A stretch of 64,000 nucleotides of DNA from Orobanche coerulescens (lineage: Eukaryota; Streptophyta; Magnoliopsida; Lamiales; Orobanchaceae). Made by a program: the position numbers and the translations under genes. Location: assembly GCA_033398695.1 (NCBI GenBank), contig CM065802.1, forward strand, positions 167,085,965 through 167,149,964, written 5' to 3'. Below are positions 50,734 to 61,899 of this stretch, piece by piece. How positions within the stretch are numbered: position 1 is the stretch's first letter; every line of letters begins with the position of its first letter. Under the pieces are notes generated by a model that was given only the letters and a program-made list of their open reading frames with translations, had not been told where the DNA came from and did not search any database.

Positions 50734-52340
50734 AGAAATAAATAGTTCGGGGTATTCCACCCGCATCTTCTCTTACGTCTCCCAAGTTGCCTCCTCGACT
50801 CCATGTCTCGACCATTGCACTTTAACCAGTGGAATGGTCTTATGCCGAAGTTGTTTCTCGCGACGCTCAAGGATCTTCACGGGTCTCTCCGGAAAGGTAA
50901 TATCCTCGGCTACGTCAATCTCACTGTAGTCGATGATGTGGCTAGGATCCGGTACGTACTTTCTCAACTGAGACACATGAAAAACACTATGGACGTGACT
51001 CAAAGCTGGGGGCAACGCCAAGCGATAAGCTAAATCTCCAACTCTGTCCAAAATCTCGAAAGGTCCGATATATCTCGGACTAAGTTTCCCCTTTTTCCCG
51101 AAGCGGAAAACTCCACGGGTCGGCGACACCTTGAGTAAGACATGATCCCCCACTTCGAACTCCAAGGGTCGACGACGAGTATCAGCATAAGATTTCTGAC
51201 GACTTTGGGCAGCCAGTAATCGGTCCCGGATAATAGTAATCTTTTCTTTAGTCTCCATCAACATATCCGGCTCCGTTCCAACTAGCTCAGAAGCCTCGTC
51301 CCAACATAATGGCGACCTACATCTCCTACCATAAAGTGCCTCGAAGGGTGCCATTTGGATCGACGCATGCCAACTATTATTGTAAGCAAACTCGATCAAC
51401 GGCAAGTGAAGCTCCCAATCATTACTCGATCTAAGGCACAAGCCCGTAACATATCTTCCAACGTTTGAATCGTCCTCTCTCTCGACCATCCGACCGAGGA
51501 TGAAAAGAAGTGCTCAATTTCAACTCGCACCCAAAGTCGATGAACGGCTCGCCAAAAGTGCGATACGAAACGGCCGTCTCGATCGAAACAATGGTTTTGG
51601 GGGCACCGTAGCCTCACAATCTCGGCGATAAAAGTTCGAGCTAGTCTATCCGGTCCCCAAGTATCCTTAATACCCAAAAGTGTGGATTTGGTCAGCCGAT
51701 CGACAATTACCCAAATCATATTCATTCCGACCCGAGTTCTCGGCATGCCAGCGATGAAGTCCATAGAAATGTCTTCCCACTTCCACTCGGGAATGGGAAG
51801 CGGTTTCAACAACCCCGCTGGTCGTTGGTGTTCGATCTTGACTTGTTGACACATCAAGCACCGTAGTACAAACTCCGTAACATCCTTCTTCATGTTATTC
51901 CACCAAAAATTACGCTTCAAATCTTTGTACATCTTACTCGTCCCGGGGTGGATTGAGTAAGGCGTAGCATGCGCTTCTCGGAGAATTCTATGTCTCAACT
52001 CTAAATCGTTCGGAACACAAAGCCTGCCCTGAAATCTCAAAATACTATCTTCGTGCACCATAAAGCCAGGAGCTTTTCCTTTGATTACATCTTCCTTCAG
52101 TTGAGAAATCATCGGGTCACTCCACTGCTTCCCTTTGATGTCATCAACTAAAGACGAAGTAATTTCGAGAGTACACGCTGCTCGTACTTGAAGCCAAACT
52201 TCTATCCCTTGTTCAATTAAGTCCCGACGGATTTTTGTCCGAGGTGTAAGAACCTCGAGCATTTGAAGAGATGCCGATTTGCGGCTCAAAGCATCCGCAA
52301 CGACATTAGCTTTTCCGGTGGTAAAGAATTTCCAAATCAT
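50731..52340 (-). pseudogene. pol: Element D integrase with chromodomain-like tail
   Basis: The frame 52340-51396 holds the zinc-binding N-terminus ('RHRILREAHATPYSIHPGTSKMYKDLKRNFWWNNMKKDVTEFVLRCLMCQ') and the core ('KWEDISMDFIAGMPRTRVG', 'FDRDGRFVSHFW', 'SRERTIQTLEDML'), keeping D, D and E. Short frameshifts fall around the usual HGTPK..VSD (about 51600) and after 'LRACALD'. The frame 51489-50773 continues 'WELHLPLIEFAYNNSWHASIQMAPFEALYGRRCRSPLCWDEAS', the GPF motif 'LSPRYIGPFEILDRVG' and 'VKVQWSRHGVEEATWET'. The final 'MRVEYPELFIS' needs one more frame change before the stop at 50731-50733. Confidence 0.9.
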
Positions 52341-52839
52341 AATCCTTTATCAACTCTAACCAACGCCTCTGTCTCATATTCAGCTCCTTCGATCGAAAAT
52401 ATATTTCGTGCTCTTGTGATCGTATAAATCCGCACGATGAACCATACAAATAATGCCGCCAAATCTTGAGTGCGAAGACAATTGCGGCCAACTCTAAGTC
52501 TTGAGTAGGATAATTCATCTCATAAGGCTTTAATTGTCGAGACGCAAAAGCTATCGTCTTATCATGCCGCATAAGTACACAACCTGTGCCTTGACCAAGC
52601 GTCACTATAAACCGCAAAGCCTCGCTACCATGCGGTAAAGTTAAAATCGGTCTGAAGTCGGTCGTCTCTTCGCCCATCAAGCTCGTTGTCTCTCATCCGT
52701 CCCGATAAACTTTTCGGTCTTCGGAGCAATTTTGTAAGCGGCCGAGCGAGTTTCGAGAACCCTCGACAAACCGACGGTAATATCCAAAGAAGGCCCAAAA
52801 AGCTACGAACCTCCTTAACATTCTTAGGCGGTGCCCAAT
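52306..52839 (-). pseudogene. pol: Element D RNase H region of Pol
   Basis: The frame 52680-52306 reads '[96 protein letters not shown]'. The catalytic Glu in DLEL is present, but the first block (YSDAS in relatives) is out of frame or altered and the TDHK block is frameshifted ('RSQEHEIYF'). The connection region (52839-52680) is read as '[21 protein letters not shown]' in another frame, with a break at the GLAGYY site. Confidence 0.85.
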
Positions 52840-53547
52840 CTAGCACCGCCGATCTTCTTGGTCTACACGAACCCCTTCGGCCGAAATCACATGGCCGAGA
52901 AACATAACTTCTTCCAACCAAAATTCACATTTCGAGAATTTTGCATAGAGGTGCTCGGTTCTCAAAATGTCTAATATCAAACGCAGGTGTCGGGCATGTT
53001 CCTCCTTATCTCGAGAGTAGATCAAGATGTCGTCAATAAAGACGACTACACATCTGTCGAGGTACTCGATGAATATCTTATTCATTAATTGCATGAAAAC
53101 TGCCGGTGCATTAGTCAACCCGAAAGGCATAACTACAAATTCATAATGCCCATATCTCGTCCGAAATGCCGTCTTCGGAACGTCTGACTCCCTCACCCTG
53201 AGTTGGTAATACCCGGATCTTAAATCAATTTTCGAGAAAACTGCAGCCCCTTGCAATTGATCAAATAAATCGTCTATACGTGGCAAAGGATACTTGTTCT
53301 TGATGGTTACTTTGTTCAGCTCACGGTAGTCAATGCACAAACGTAGTGAACCATCCTTCTTCCTCACAAAAAGAACAGGCGCACCCCAAGGCGAGGCGCT
53401 CGGTCTGATGTACCCTTTTTCCAGAAGTTCTCCCAATTGATTCTTCAATTCTTGCATCTCGGAAGGTGCCATCCGGTAAGGTGCTTTAGAAATCGGAGCC
53501 GCATCTGGCTCCAAGTCCACGTAAATTCTATCTCTCGATCGCGGCAA
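52840..53547 (-). CDS. pol: Element D reverse transcriptase region of Pol
   Basis: A 235-codon frame holds a complete Ty3-type reverse transcriptase palm and fingers: '[133 protein letters not shown]' (blocks quoted in order) and the active-site pair in [19 protein letters not shown], then '[24 protein letters not shown]'. It is the least damaged RT in the window. It is part of a polyprotein and has no start of its own; the frame breaks near 52850 at the connection domain. Confidence 0.93.
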   Translation of the reverse strand: MPRSRDRIYVDLEPDAAPISKAPYRMAPSEMQELKNQLGELLEKGYIRPSASPWGAPVLFVRKKDGSLRLCIDYRELNKVTIKNKYPLPRIDDLFDQLQGAAVFSKIDLRSGYYQLRVRESDVPKTAFRTRYGHYEFVVMPFGLTNAPAVFMQLMNKIFIEYLDRCVVVFIDDILIYSRDKEEHARHLRLILDILRTEHLYAKFSKCEFWLEEVMFLGHVISAEGVRVDQEDRRC

Positions 53548-54060
53548 TCCCGGAGGTCATTCGAAAACATCGGGTACTCGCTAACAACCGGAATCGAAGA
53601 GAAATCGATTTCATTTCCTTCCGTTTTCAAGGCATAACACCAATAGCCCGCACAACCTTTATTCAAAAGTTTTACGGCCTTCATGGCACTGATAAGTAAC
53701 TTGGATAGTCCCGACTTATGCCCCAAAAATAAGTACTCAGATCCGTCTTTAGTCATCATGGTGATAACCTTAGTACGGTAGTTCATAATCGCTTGATGAC
53801 TATCAAGCCAATCCTCGCCGAGGATCACGTCCTCGCCTTCCATATCAACTACAATTAAATTCGATAACCAATCCATACCGGATATAATCACCGGAAAATC
53901 TCTAATCTCCGGTTCCCCACAATTCTATCCCCGCTAGGCGATCTCACGATGAAGGGATCACAAGTAGTCGACAAGTTATATTCAAACGGCGTACACACTC
54001 CAAAGAAATAAAAGAATGTGTAGCACCCGAATCAAAAAGTACACGGATTGGATGAGATAG
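53445..54060 (-). pseudogene. pol: Element D protease region of Pol
   Basis: The catalytic block lies at about 54060-54000 ('VLFDSGATHSFISLECV'-like, DSG present but in the frame after a shift from gag). The frame 53891-53445 carries the C-terminal half: '[102 protein letters not shown]', then a frameshift in the RT linker (FPDVFSNDL region). It cleaves Gag-Pol in active relatives. Confidence 0.82.
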
Positions 54061-55334
54061 GATATGAATGGTACTGCCGCCACCGTCGGGTTCGTCGCTC
54101 GACGCATCTCATAAACTCGTGGTTGCACCGAATCGACGCTAGAGTTTCTCCAAAGATTCTCGACCCGTCCCGGCCCTCGCCAAAATTCCGCCGAGGTTGA
54201 CCAAAAGATTGACGTTGATTAATACCTTGATCAAGAGGTGTTGGGCGAAGCCCGAGTGTCCAAAGTCTGGTTCGGCTCGGAACAATAAACCGCTCTATGT
54301 CCCATCGACCACACGTGTGACACTTCAATAGTGGGAAGTAGCACTCCGAACTAAAGTGGCCAGGACGACCACAATTATAGCAAGTCACTGTGCGATTTGA
54401 GGTACCGGAGTGGGACGGTAACCCTCTTCCCTTTATTAGAACGTGACGATCGTCCGCAAAACGGTTAGTCGTCTGTGACTTCTGAAAGTTGCCACCCTTA
54501 GAGCCAGAAAAATTTCCCCCGACTTTCTGCTTCTTCGGTTCTTCAACGGTATCATTGTCGGGGCTCAACATATCATGGGCCAAAGCTCTGTCTTGATACT
54601 CTTTTAGTGTGGTACAAGCAAATCCGGCCATGTACCGCCGTAAATCCAAATTCATCCACATATCAAAATAATGGATCTTATCACGCTCGTTACGCACTTG
54701 ATCCTTCACATGGATCAATTGTTGGTTATACTCCACGATCGCCTGCGAAACAGGAATATCTTGTGGTTTAGCCTCGAAAAAGGCTCGGATTCGGCTCTCT
54801 CGTACCGGCCAAGGACAAAACTCGGCCTCCAAGAGCTCCTTAAACTCATCCCACGAGGCAATACGATCCTGTGGCTTGATGACCTTCCACCAAGTAGCGG
54901 CCTCCTTAGTGAGGAAATACTGAGCAATTGGTACTTTCCTCACCTCGGGGCAATCAACCGCCTCAAAAATCTTCTCTAATTCCGCTAGCCAGTCTTCCCA
55001 GCCTAATGGGTCTGTGGCACCGCCAAACTGTGGAGGGTGCATACGGATTACATTCTGAAGCAAGGCATCCGTGTTTGGGTTCGGGTTATTCATCTGAACA
55101 GTTTGGGCCAAAATAGTCATTTGAGTAGCCAATTGTTGAAGTGCATTCGCCACTCCAACGTCCGCGTTGTTCCCTTGACCGCCTGATTGGTCGTGCTGAC
55201 TCTCGGTATCGGGATGCACCGAGTTCGACAAACTGGGGTTGGTCGACCCGAATCGAATCGATGGAAACGGCCGCGCCACGACCTCTTCCTCGTCCACGGC
55301 CACGACCACGGCCACGGCCACGACCAGCTGACAT
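54032..55334 (-). pseudogene. gag: Element D Gag, one frameshift near the N-terminus
   Basis: Gag starts at the ATG at 55334 (MSAGRGRGRGRG, an RG-repeat N-terminus). After about 22 residues the frame shifts, and the long frame continues 'FPSIRFGSTNPSLSNSVHPDTESQHDQSGGQGNNADVGVANALQQLATQMTILAQTVQM', the capsid domain 'MHPPQFGGATDPLGWEDWLAELEKIFEAVDCPEVRKVPIAQYFLTKEAATWWKVIKPQDRIASWDEFKELLEAEFCPWPVRESRIRAFFEAKPQDIPVSQAIVEYNQQL' and 'PKKQKVGGNFSGSKGG' (blocks quoted in part). A complete zinc knuckle CYNCGRPGHFSSEC follows, then a damaged second one (CHTCGRWDIERF). The frame start upstream of 55334 is LTR-leader and not coding. Confidence 0.9.
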
Positions 55335-55560
55335 ACTGAAGAACACACAAGTCACGTAAGCACAATTTAATCGCGCGTCCTCAAAGTGTCCGATTCTCAA
55401 GAATACCGATAAAAGGAAGCAAAACGAATAAGGAAACACCAGAAGAGTGAGAGGTCTTACAAGTACCGGTCGCACTGATGATGGCAGAGTAGTGATACTG
55501 CGGAGAATTAACGACTCGATCGACCCAAAAGACCGACAGCCTAGGTATCCATAGACCTAA

Positions 55561-55572
55561 GATCTGATACCA
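55561..55572 (-). other. Primer-binding site of element D
   Basis: Minus-strand TGGTATCAGATC, tRNA-Met type with one or two changes, six bases from the LTR end at 55579. Confidence 0.85.
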
Positions 55573-55578
55573 TATTCT

Positions 55579-57567
55579 GTAACACCCCCAAGTTATTCAG
55601 GGAATATTACAGCGCCGTAAGCCCCGCCGTGAGGCCCACAAGGCTAAACATACACAGAACTATAAACTTTGACCGAGGAGGTATACATACAATGGAATTA
55701 AGAACAATACAAAGGTATTCAAAACATAACCAATGTATTCACCACATCACAACTCAAATCAATACTTCGGCAAACACAGACCGGAACATCAAGGAAAGGA
55801 AAAACGATACTCGAATATTCAAAAGTCAATCCAGTACAAAAACACTGAACGGGAAACTCCAAACATAACTGGAAGAAAGACACAGTATCACACTTGCCCA
55901 CCATCTTCGTGCCGACCCGATACCTGCCTGTCCGCCTCCCCGGAACTCGAAATACATAAACGTATTTCCCATAAAGGGGTTAGCCGTCGAATAGCTAGTG
56001 CAAGTATATCAATATGAAACACAATACTCCTCGACAATAAAGTTAATGTAATCCGTCAATTCATCAATTTAAGACTAGTATTCCGGAATAACTAAAATCT
56101 CATAAGACGTATGTGAATGCCGTAGAAACGGTTCGTTCACCTCATACGCTGTTACGTATGTGAATGCCGTAAAACGGTTCGCTCACCTCATACGCCGATA
56201 CATGTAGGAATGCCGTCAAACGGTTCGTTCATTACATGCCAACAATATATCTATGAATGCCGTAAAACGGTTCGTTCATGATATGCCATCAATATTTCTT
56301 ACTTTCAAAGTCGAGAACGCATAATCATAGATGTATACTTGCCTTTGAGACATCGACAATTCGAATGGAAAAGGTATGAGTTCGGTAGCTCCAAGAACGC
56401 GCTCCGCACCTAAACGATTCGTAAGGAATATGATAATTAATTATCCATATTCAAATTACACGAAGAAACCCCCGAAACCCGTCTACGATTCATAAAGATT
56501 TACGGATAATCAACTATAGGTTGGAAAATCGTCCAAAATCTCACAAGTCCGAAAACGGCACAATCCAAACCGTAAAATCGTAGGAAGAGCATGCATACGG
56601 TATAGATACATCATAATCTCAAAGTTCTCAAGCTTCAAAGCGGTTAAATCGGACGAATCTACGAAAAACCCCAAAATTCCCAAAAGGTAGGGTTCTAAGG
56701 ATTTTTACCTTGATTCGGACGTTAGAGGAACTAGATGTTGAGAAATCCTTGTTCTCAAACCCAATATATTGTTGTTAGAAGGAAAATCGCTTCCAATCGC
56801 TTAAGATCGCCTCTCCCGAGTGATTCCCGTCGAAAAGGAGTGAAGAAGGTGAGAGATGACGAAAATAAAGTCAACTGTCATATTTATATCTGTCCAGTCT
56901 AGCGCACGCTACGCCTCCTTCATTAGCGTGCGCTAGCGAAGTCACCGGATAGTCCAGTGGCTTGCCGGTCCCGTTAGAAGGCGCTAATCATCTGTCCCTA
57001 GCGTACGCTAGCCCAAAATATGGCATCGATCGGAGTCGAACTTACCGACTCGCCTGCTCAATACTTAACGTGCGCTACCGCCAATGTTTAGCGTGCGTTA
57101 TGCTATAGCTTTAGCGTGCGCTAGCGAAGCCTAGCGTACGCTATCTCGATAGTCCGTAAAACCCGCAACTTCATCGCCTCTGCGACCAGCCCGGTAAGGC
57201 GCTACGGACGGATGTTAGCGTGCGCTACTATACATGGATAGCGCGCGCTAACAAACTCCTAGCGTGCGTTAATCCGCCATCCCAGAGCGATCCGAATCTT
57301 GGTTCCGACTGACTGATACTCTTAGCGTGCGCTACGGCTCAGAGCTAGCGTGCGCTAATCAAGCAGAATTAGCGTGCGTTAGCCTAGGCCTAGCGTACGC
57401 TAATTCTCTAGCACAGAACATTCCCGCAAGGTCTAAACGACATGATCAAGAACCAAACGAGATACGAAACTCAATAACAATATCAACCACATCTCCAAGC
57501 ATTTACAGAGCGACAAAAATAAGGAGGATGACAGAGTCAAACAGTCAATAAAAGTACGGGTATTACA
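55579..57567 (-). repeat. Element D 5' LTR
   Basis: 1,989 bp, collinear with the 3' LTR: two-stem motif (about 55967-55998), four-copy repeat (about 56105-56290), TATA box (56879-56888) and near-palindrome array (56900-57402). Differences from the 3' LTR cluster in CTG/CAG/CGG-containing spacers (for example 56960-56975 against 50096-50110). Confidence 0.94.
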
Positions 57568-57572
57568 ATAAC

Positions 57573-59020
57573 ATCCTTTGATCGAGCGAATCATGTCAGA
57601 TTTTCTAGAAATCTAATTTTGGGGATTTTGGGTATTTTGTTCGATTTCGTCCGTTTAGTCCGATTTAACTTAGGATTGTGATGGATTGATGATTATTTAG
57701 ATGTATTGTATCATTTACCTTGTTATTCCATGGTTGGATCGTATCGATTCGTTGTTTTGGTCGAGTTCTTGATCGACGCCTTGAAGGTGTCCGGTAAAAT
57801 GTCATAGAGGGGTTTTCGGGCGTTCTACGATTATTCTTCCTCGTATGATCGATGTTGTTATGGTTGAATTCTTGTGAAGAACTCGAGTCGGAACCATTCC
57901 GTTCGTTGTCTTCTTCGGGGTCCGAGCTTCCCGGTCGAACCGTGTTCTTCGAAGCGTTTGGTTACGGTTATTAAGGCAAGTATCTTATTATATGACTTGT
58001 ATCTTGCGACTAGTAATTACGTATGATATGTATGATGATTTTGCTTGCCTTCGTAATTATGTTCCGTTTGAGTTGGTTGTGTTTTCCGTAATTTGAAGGC
58101 TTTGCGATAATAGTGTTATATTAGTATACGTGTTAGGCGTTGTGCCATTTGTGCAGGATTGCGACGTACATATGGGATGGTTGTACACTCGGTTGTGCAA
58201 TGTATTGTGTACCGAATGTGTGTTATGTTGGTTATGTGTCGTTGATTGACGATAGTTGTTGCGAGTGTTGAGATTGTGTTATGTGCGTGGGATGTACGAT
58301 TTTGTGGTGGTCAATGTGATTGATTAATTGTGCTCATTGTTGTATGTAATGTGAATGTGAATATGAGTATGTGTGTGACCGCTAAGTTCACTCGTGTTGG
58401 TTCGACGGGACCTACGAGGATTCGTGGCAGTGGACTACGGGGTCAGAACTTAGTAAGGTACTGAGGTCCAATCGTGCTGGTCTGACGAGGCCTACGATAA
58501 CGCATGGCAGTGGACCATGAGTTTCGGACACAGTACGTCCAACCGGATGAGCTCGACGGGGCTTACGGTGACACGTGGCAGTGGACTACGGTGTCAGGAA
58601 GGTGTGTGTGATTGTTGTGATTGATATAGTTCATGCGGGTTGTTAAGCCTACGGAGACACGTGACAGTGGAGCACGGTGTCAGAATTGGTTATGTCTGGT
58701 TAATAGTCCATGCGGGTTGTTGAACCTACGGAGACACGTGACAGTGGATCACGATGTCGGAATTGATTATGTTTGTTTAATTGTGCGTGGTGTAGTCCGT
58801 GCGGGTTGTTGAACCTACGGAGACACGTGACAGTAGATCACGGTGTCATGAGCATGATTATTTTCAAATCAAAGTTTTGAAAGGAAAAGTTTTATGAAAA
58901 TTAATGTTTCCCTTATTGTAAACTGCTGAGTTATGAAACAAGATTTGGATTAAGGCCCTAAAGTTTTTCGAAAGGTTTTGTGAATCAGGACTTGAGGTCT
59001 TAAAGGTTTTGAAAATCTAA
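57573..59020 (+). repeat. Element F 5' LTR, right fragment
   Basis: Resumes after D's duplication and matches 62724-64000. It contains a repeat array (58384-58860) of units with 'tgcgggttgtt.aacctacggagacacgtgacagtgga' and earlier variants with 'gttggttcgacgggacctacgagg'. The right end is not the usual gtgttaca; I place it near 59020 because leader-like sequence 'gagcttaggttgcggaaacctaggctgtcgg' (compare B at 14851) follows. LTR total is then about 2.27 kb. Confidence 0.75.
58384..58860 (+). repeat. ~75-100 bp tandem repeat array in F LTR
   Basis: Six units in two subtypes share 'acgtg(a/g)cagtgga' and 'tacgg(t/a)g'. Three start near 58384, 58464 and 58543; three more regular ones carry 'tgcgggttgtt' near 58634, 58707 and 58799. 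The copy at 63548-64000 in the 3' LTR is collinear and runs off the window. Confidence 0.85.
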
Positions 59021-61231
59021 AAAATTCCCGAGCTTAGGTTGCGGAAACCTAGGCTGTCGGGTCGAGTCGAGTCATGGTTTGTCGAGTAATGTGTTGTCTT
59101 GTCGTTCGAGTCGTCAGATGACAAGTTGAGTTGTGCGTAGTCACAACGTGTCGGATATATTGTCGGATGAGATTAGTATCGTGGGCGACCGTCATCTCCC
59201 TGCGGCCTGTGGACGTAAGTCTCCTCTTTTATGCGAAGTACCTGTGTATAATGATTTTATCTAAATGAGTTAATTGTGGTGCATAATTTTATTTGCACGG
59301 TGTTGTGAATATAGTTGTATTTAATACGTGTGACATATAGTATATGTATAAAACTGGGCCTATTGTTGTTTTACCTTTGAACCACTGTGAGGGGTGGTAT
59401 GGTGTGAAAATTGAGAACCTTGTTGGGTTTTGAATAAGGTATCGACGATTGAGTTCGTGAGAAACTCCGAGGAATGGTTTTTTTGTATGTTTAAACTAGA
59501 TGCTGTGAGATGTATTCAATTGGATGTTGGACTGTATTCCTTTTTCCGCTGCGTGAGTTCTTTTGTAATGGCTTTCGGTATTTTACCGGCTGAGATTTAT
59601 TTCGAAAACCGATTCCCTTAACTGAGTTTTTGGCATTTTGTAAATGGTTTTTAGCCTGGTGGGTTCCGGCGCGGGACCCACGGCGCTATAATATTCCGTG
59701 TAATTATCTGAAATTTTTGGGCATTCTAGCCCATTGAATTATCTTTGAAAACTTTGAGTACCTTAGAAAATAAATTTCGAGACGTACTTTTAAAATGAAT
59801 TATTTTCTCGTGGTACATCCAAGGTGCCACAATATATTTCAAGATTCTTCTACCTCGAGGACCAAAATGTTTTGAGATATTTCCAATGTTTTAGAAACAC
59901 TTTTACTTAGACCCGAGGGTCGAATATTTCCGAAAGTTTTTCACGAAAAGAAAGTGTCCTCATTTTTATCGAATTCGATAACGATATTTCACGATTGTAT
60001 TTTTTTGAAGGGTGATACTCAAGATCAATCGGTGTTTCCAAAATTATTTTCAAAAGGAGGTTTTTGTTTTTAAAACCTATCCATTCCCGTTTGAGGGCTG
60101 GGTATGTATGTATGATGTTCACATTGTCGTTATGATGTTTGCTCCCGAGTATGATCGAATTGGTGGCATGAACGTCGAGGCGTTGCCACGCATTTGTTGT
60201 ACTAGCCCTCTGTGAGAGGTGTGAACTGGTGTTTAGTGTTTATCGCCTCGTGGTGATTTGCGTGTTGTCGCACGAGTGTGAGCTGTTGAAGCTTGGGTTT
60301 GTACGTTTGTGTACATGTGTGATTGTTTCATAATGTTTGTAATTATGTGCTGGTTATCATTCGGGCCGTTGAGGTCGCCGAACGATACCATCGTTGTTGT
60401 AGTGTTTGTGTGTGTATTACTTTACGATGGTAATCGTTGTATATGATATGTGTTATGATTCTTTGTTGTGCTGAGTTGGCATCTCCGCTATATTGTTTTG
60501 CGACGTTATGCCCCATTGTATCTAACATTTGTATTTTCGGTATGCCGAGCCGAGGTGTTTCAACCGTGATGTGCCGGGGCATGCACATGTAAATTGTCCT
60601 TCTCGTCAGTAACGCGTTTCGAGGGACACCAAATTCAGTTTTGCGAATTGTCTACTGAGACTTTCGAAGTTCGCGCTTCATCACAGATATCAGGATCGAC
60701 TCTGAGAGACCCATGGGAGATTTTCCTGTCGGATGCTTTTTGTGTTGTTACCTTGTTTCCGTTGTTGCGAGTTGCGGGGAAGACATTTCTTTTATAAGAG
60801 GTCGGATGTAATACCCGTACTATATTTGACTTCTGCAATTTCTCCTTCTAAATTCTATCGACTTGCACGTGTTCGTCGATACTTTTTGAACTTGTTTGAT
60901 GTCTCAGTTGTCATCGTTCGAACTGGTTGTGACCTTGTTTTAGATCGACCTGTTTGTCATCGTGACCTTTCCGAGTTCGGTTTGATTCTTGTGAACCTTG
61001 TTTGGAAGTAACATCTTTCACTTTCTACCAGTTCTTTTAATGTCTGGAGTTGAAGTGGGGACTTTGGAGTCATTGTTCGACTGTTGTCATTCGATCATTG
61101 TCATTTGATCATTGTTGTTCGATCATTGTTATTTGATCGTTGTTGTTCGATCGTTGTTGTTCGAACGGGGTTGTCTGACTGTTGTTGCCTGATCTCGTAC
61201 TGCGAAGAATTGTCGTTCATCGTTAGTCAAC

Positions 61232-61273
61232 TGTTTCGAGTGTGGCCAAGTGGGTCACCGAACGGTGCATTGT
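61232..61273 (+). pseudogene. Isolated Gag zinc knuckle in F
   Basis: CFECGQVGHRTVHC is a perfect C-x2-C-x4-H-x4-C knuckle in a short frame ('NCRSSLVN' before, 'ETVANMFGNWVFVPTRGVSGGVP' after). No capsid or protease is attached. It could be the last piece of a deleted gag, or the core of a tiny RNA-binding protein; the frame opens only about 65 codons. Confidence 0.6.
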
Positions 61274-61447
61274 GAGACCGTTGCCAATATGTTCGGGAAT
61301 TGGGTTTTCGTTCCTACTCGGGGAGTGTCTGGTGGTGTCCCGTGATGTAGTTGTGTATCGTACTTCGTGCTGTAATTCGTGTAGAAATTGATATTTGTTG
61401 CGTGGACTTTTTAGTTTTGTTTGTATTCTACCATGATATTTTATTTT

Positions 61448-61899
61448 AAGTTTCGGGACGAAACTTATTTTTAATAGGATAGAATGTAATGTCCGGTATT
61501 CTCGTTTTCTGTTATCTTGAATTTTTTGTGTCATGACGTCGGATATTTTCTTGTTGACGAGAATCGGAGTGAATTCTATCATAATACTATATTTGTTTCT
61601 ACCGCATAGTCGTTGTGGTCGGGTGCGACTTGTTGTCGCGTGCGTTTCTTTGATTAAATGTGTGAATGTGATGTGTTGTTAATTACTCGTTGTTATTTTG
61701 AAACATAGTCGGTGGCGTTGTGTTAGTCGTCGTGGGCATGTTTTCACGCCATATATTCCTTTGCGTTGCTTGTAACGTTTCGCCGTTGGGCGCAATTTTT
61801 TTCGGTTCTTGTGTATCTCGTTGAGTTTTCCTGGCAGGATATTGCTTCTCCCTACTTGATTTAAGTTTCGGGACGAAACTTCTTTTAAGGAGGGTAGAA
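61448..61899 (+). promoter_or_regulatory. Two hairpin/polypurine modules of element F
   Basis: AAGTTTCGGGACGAAACTT occurs at 61448-61466 (followed by 'atttttaataggatagaa' and tgtaatgtccgg at 61485) and at 61863-61881 (followed by 'cttttaaggagggtagaa' and the true LTR at 61900). The segment before the second copy matches C at about 44100-44160. Confidence 0.8.

Larger units (their letters stand above)
48698..57567 (-). mobile_element. Ty3/gypsy element D (chromovirus), complete, minus strand
   Basis: This 8.87-kb element has LTRs 48698-50695 (3') and 55579-57567 (5') and a perfect target duplication ataac (48693-48697 and 57568-57572). On the minus strand it has a tRNA-Met primer site, gag, protease, RT, RNase H, integrase with chromodomain-like tail, hairpin and polypurine tract. 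It is the best-preserved element here, with RT in one long frame, but has frameshifts in gag, protease, RNase H and integrase. Innermost level of the right-hand nest. Confidence 0.95.
59021..61899 (+). other. Interior of element F: mosaic without pol
   Basis: Recognisable pieces in order: leader relic (59030-59225, matching B's leader); LTR-end-like 'cctggtgggttcc...gacccacggcgctataatattcc' (59654-59700); 'tactagccctctgtgagagg' resembling the LTR two-stem motif (60198); zinc-knuckle relic CFNRDVPGHAHVNC with one Cys lost (60556-60597); a polypurine-like tract and LTR-like start tgtaatacccgtac (60807); an intact zinc knuckle (61232-61273); a hairpin with LTR-like start (61448-61485); and a second hairpin before the 3' LTR (61863-61899). 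No polymerase or integrase residues found. 59701-60550 holds nothing else I recognise. Confidence 0.7.

Noticed and set aside
59430..60838. Several 60-80 codon frames in the interior of element F
   Set aside because: No homology apart from the zinc-knuckle relics, which are in other frames; consistent with chance.
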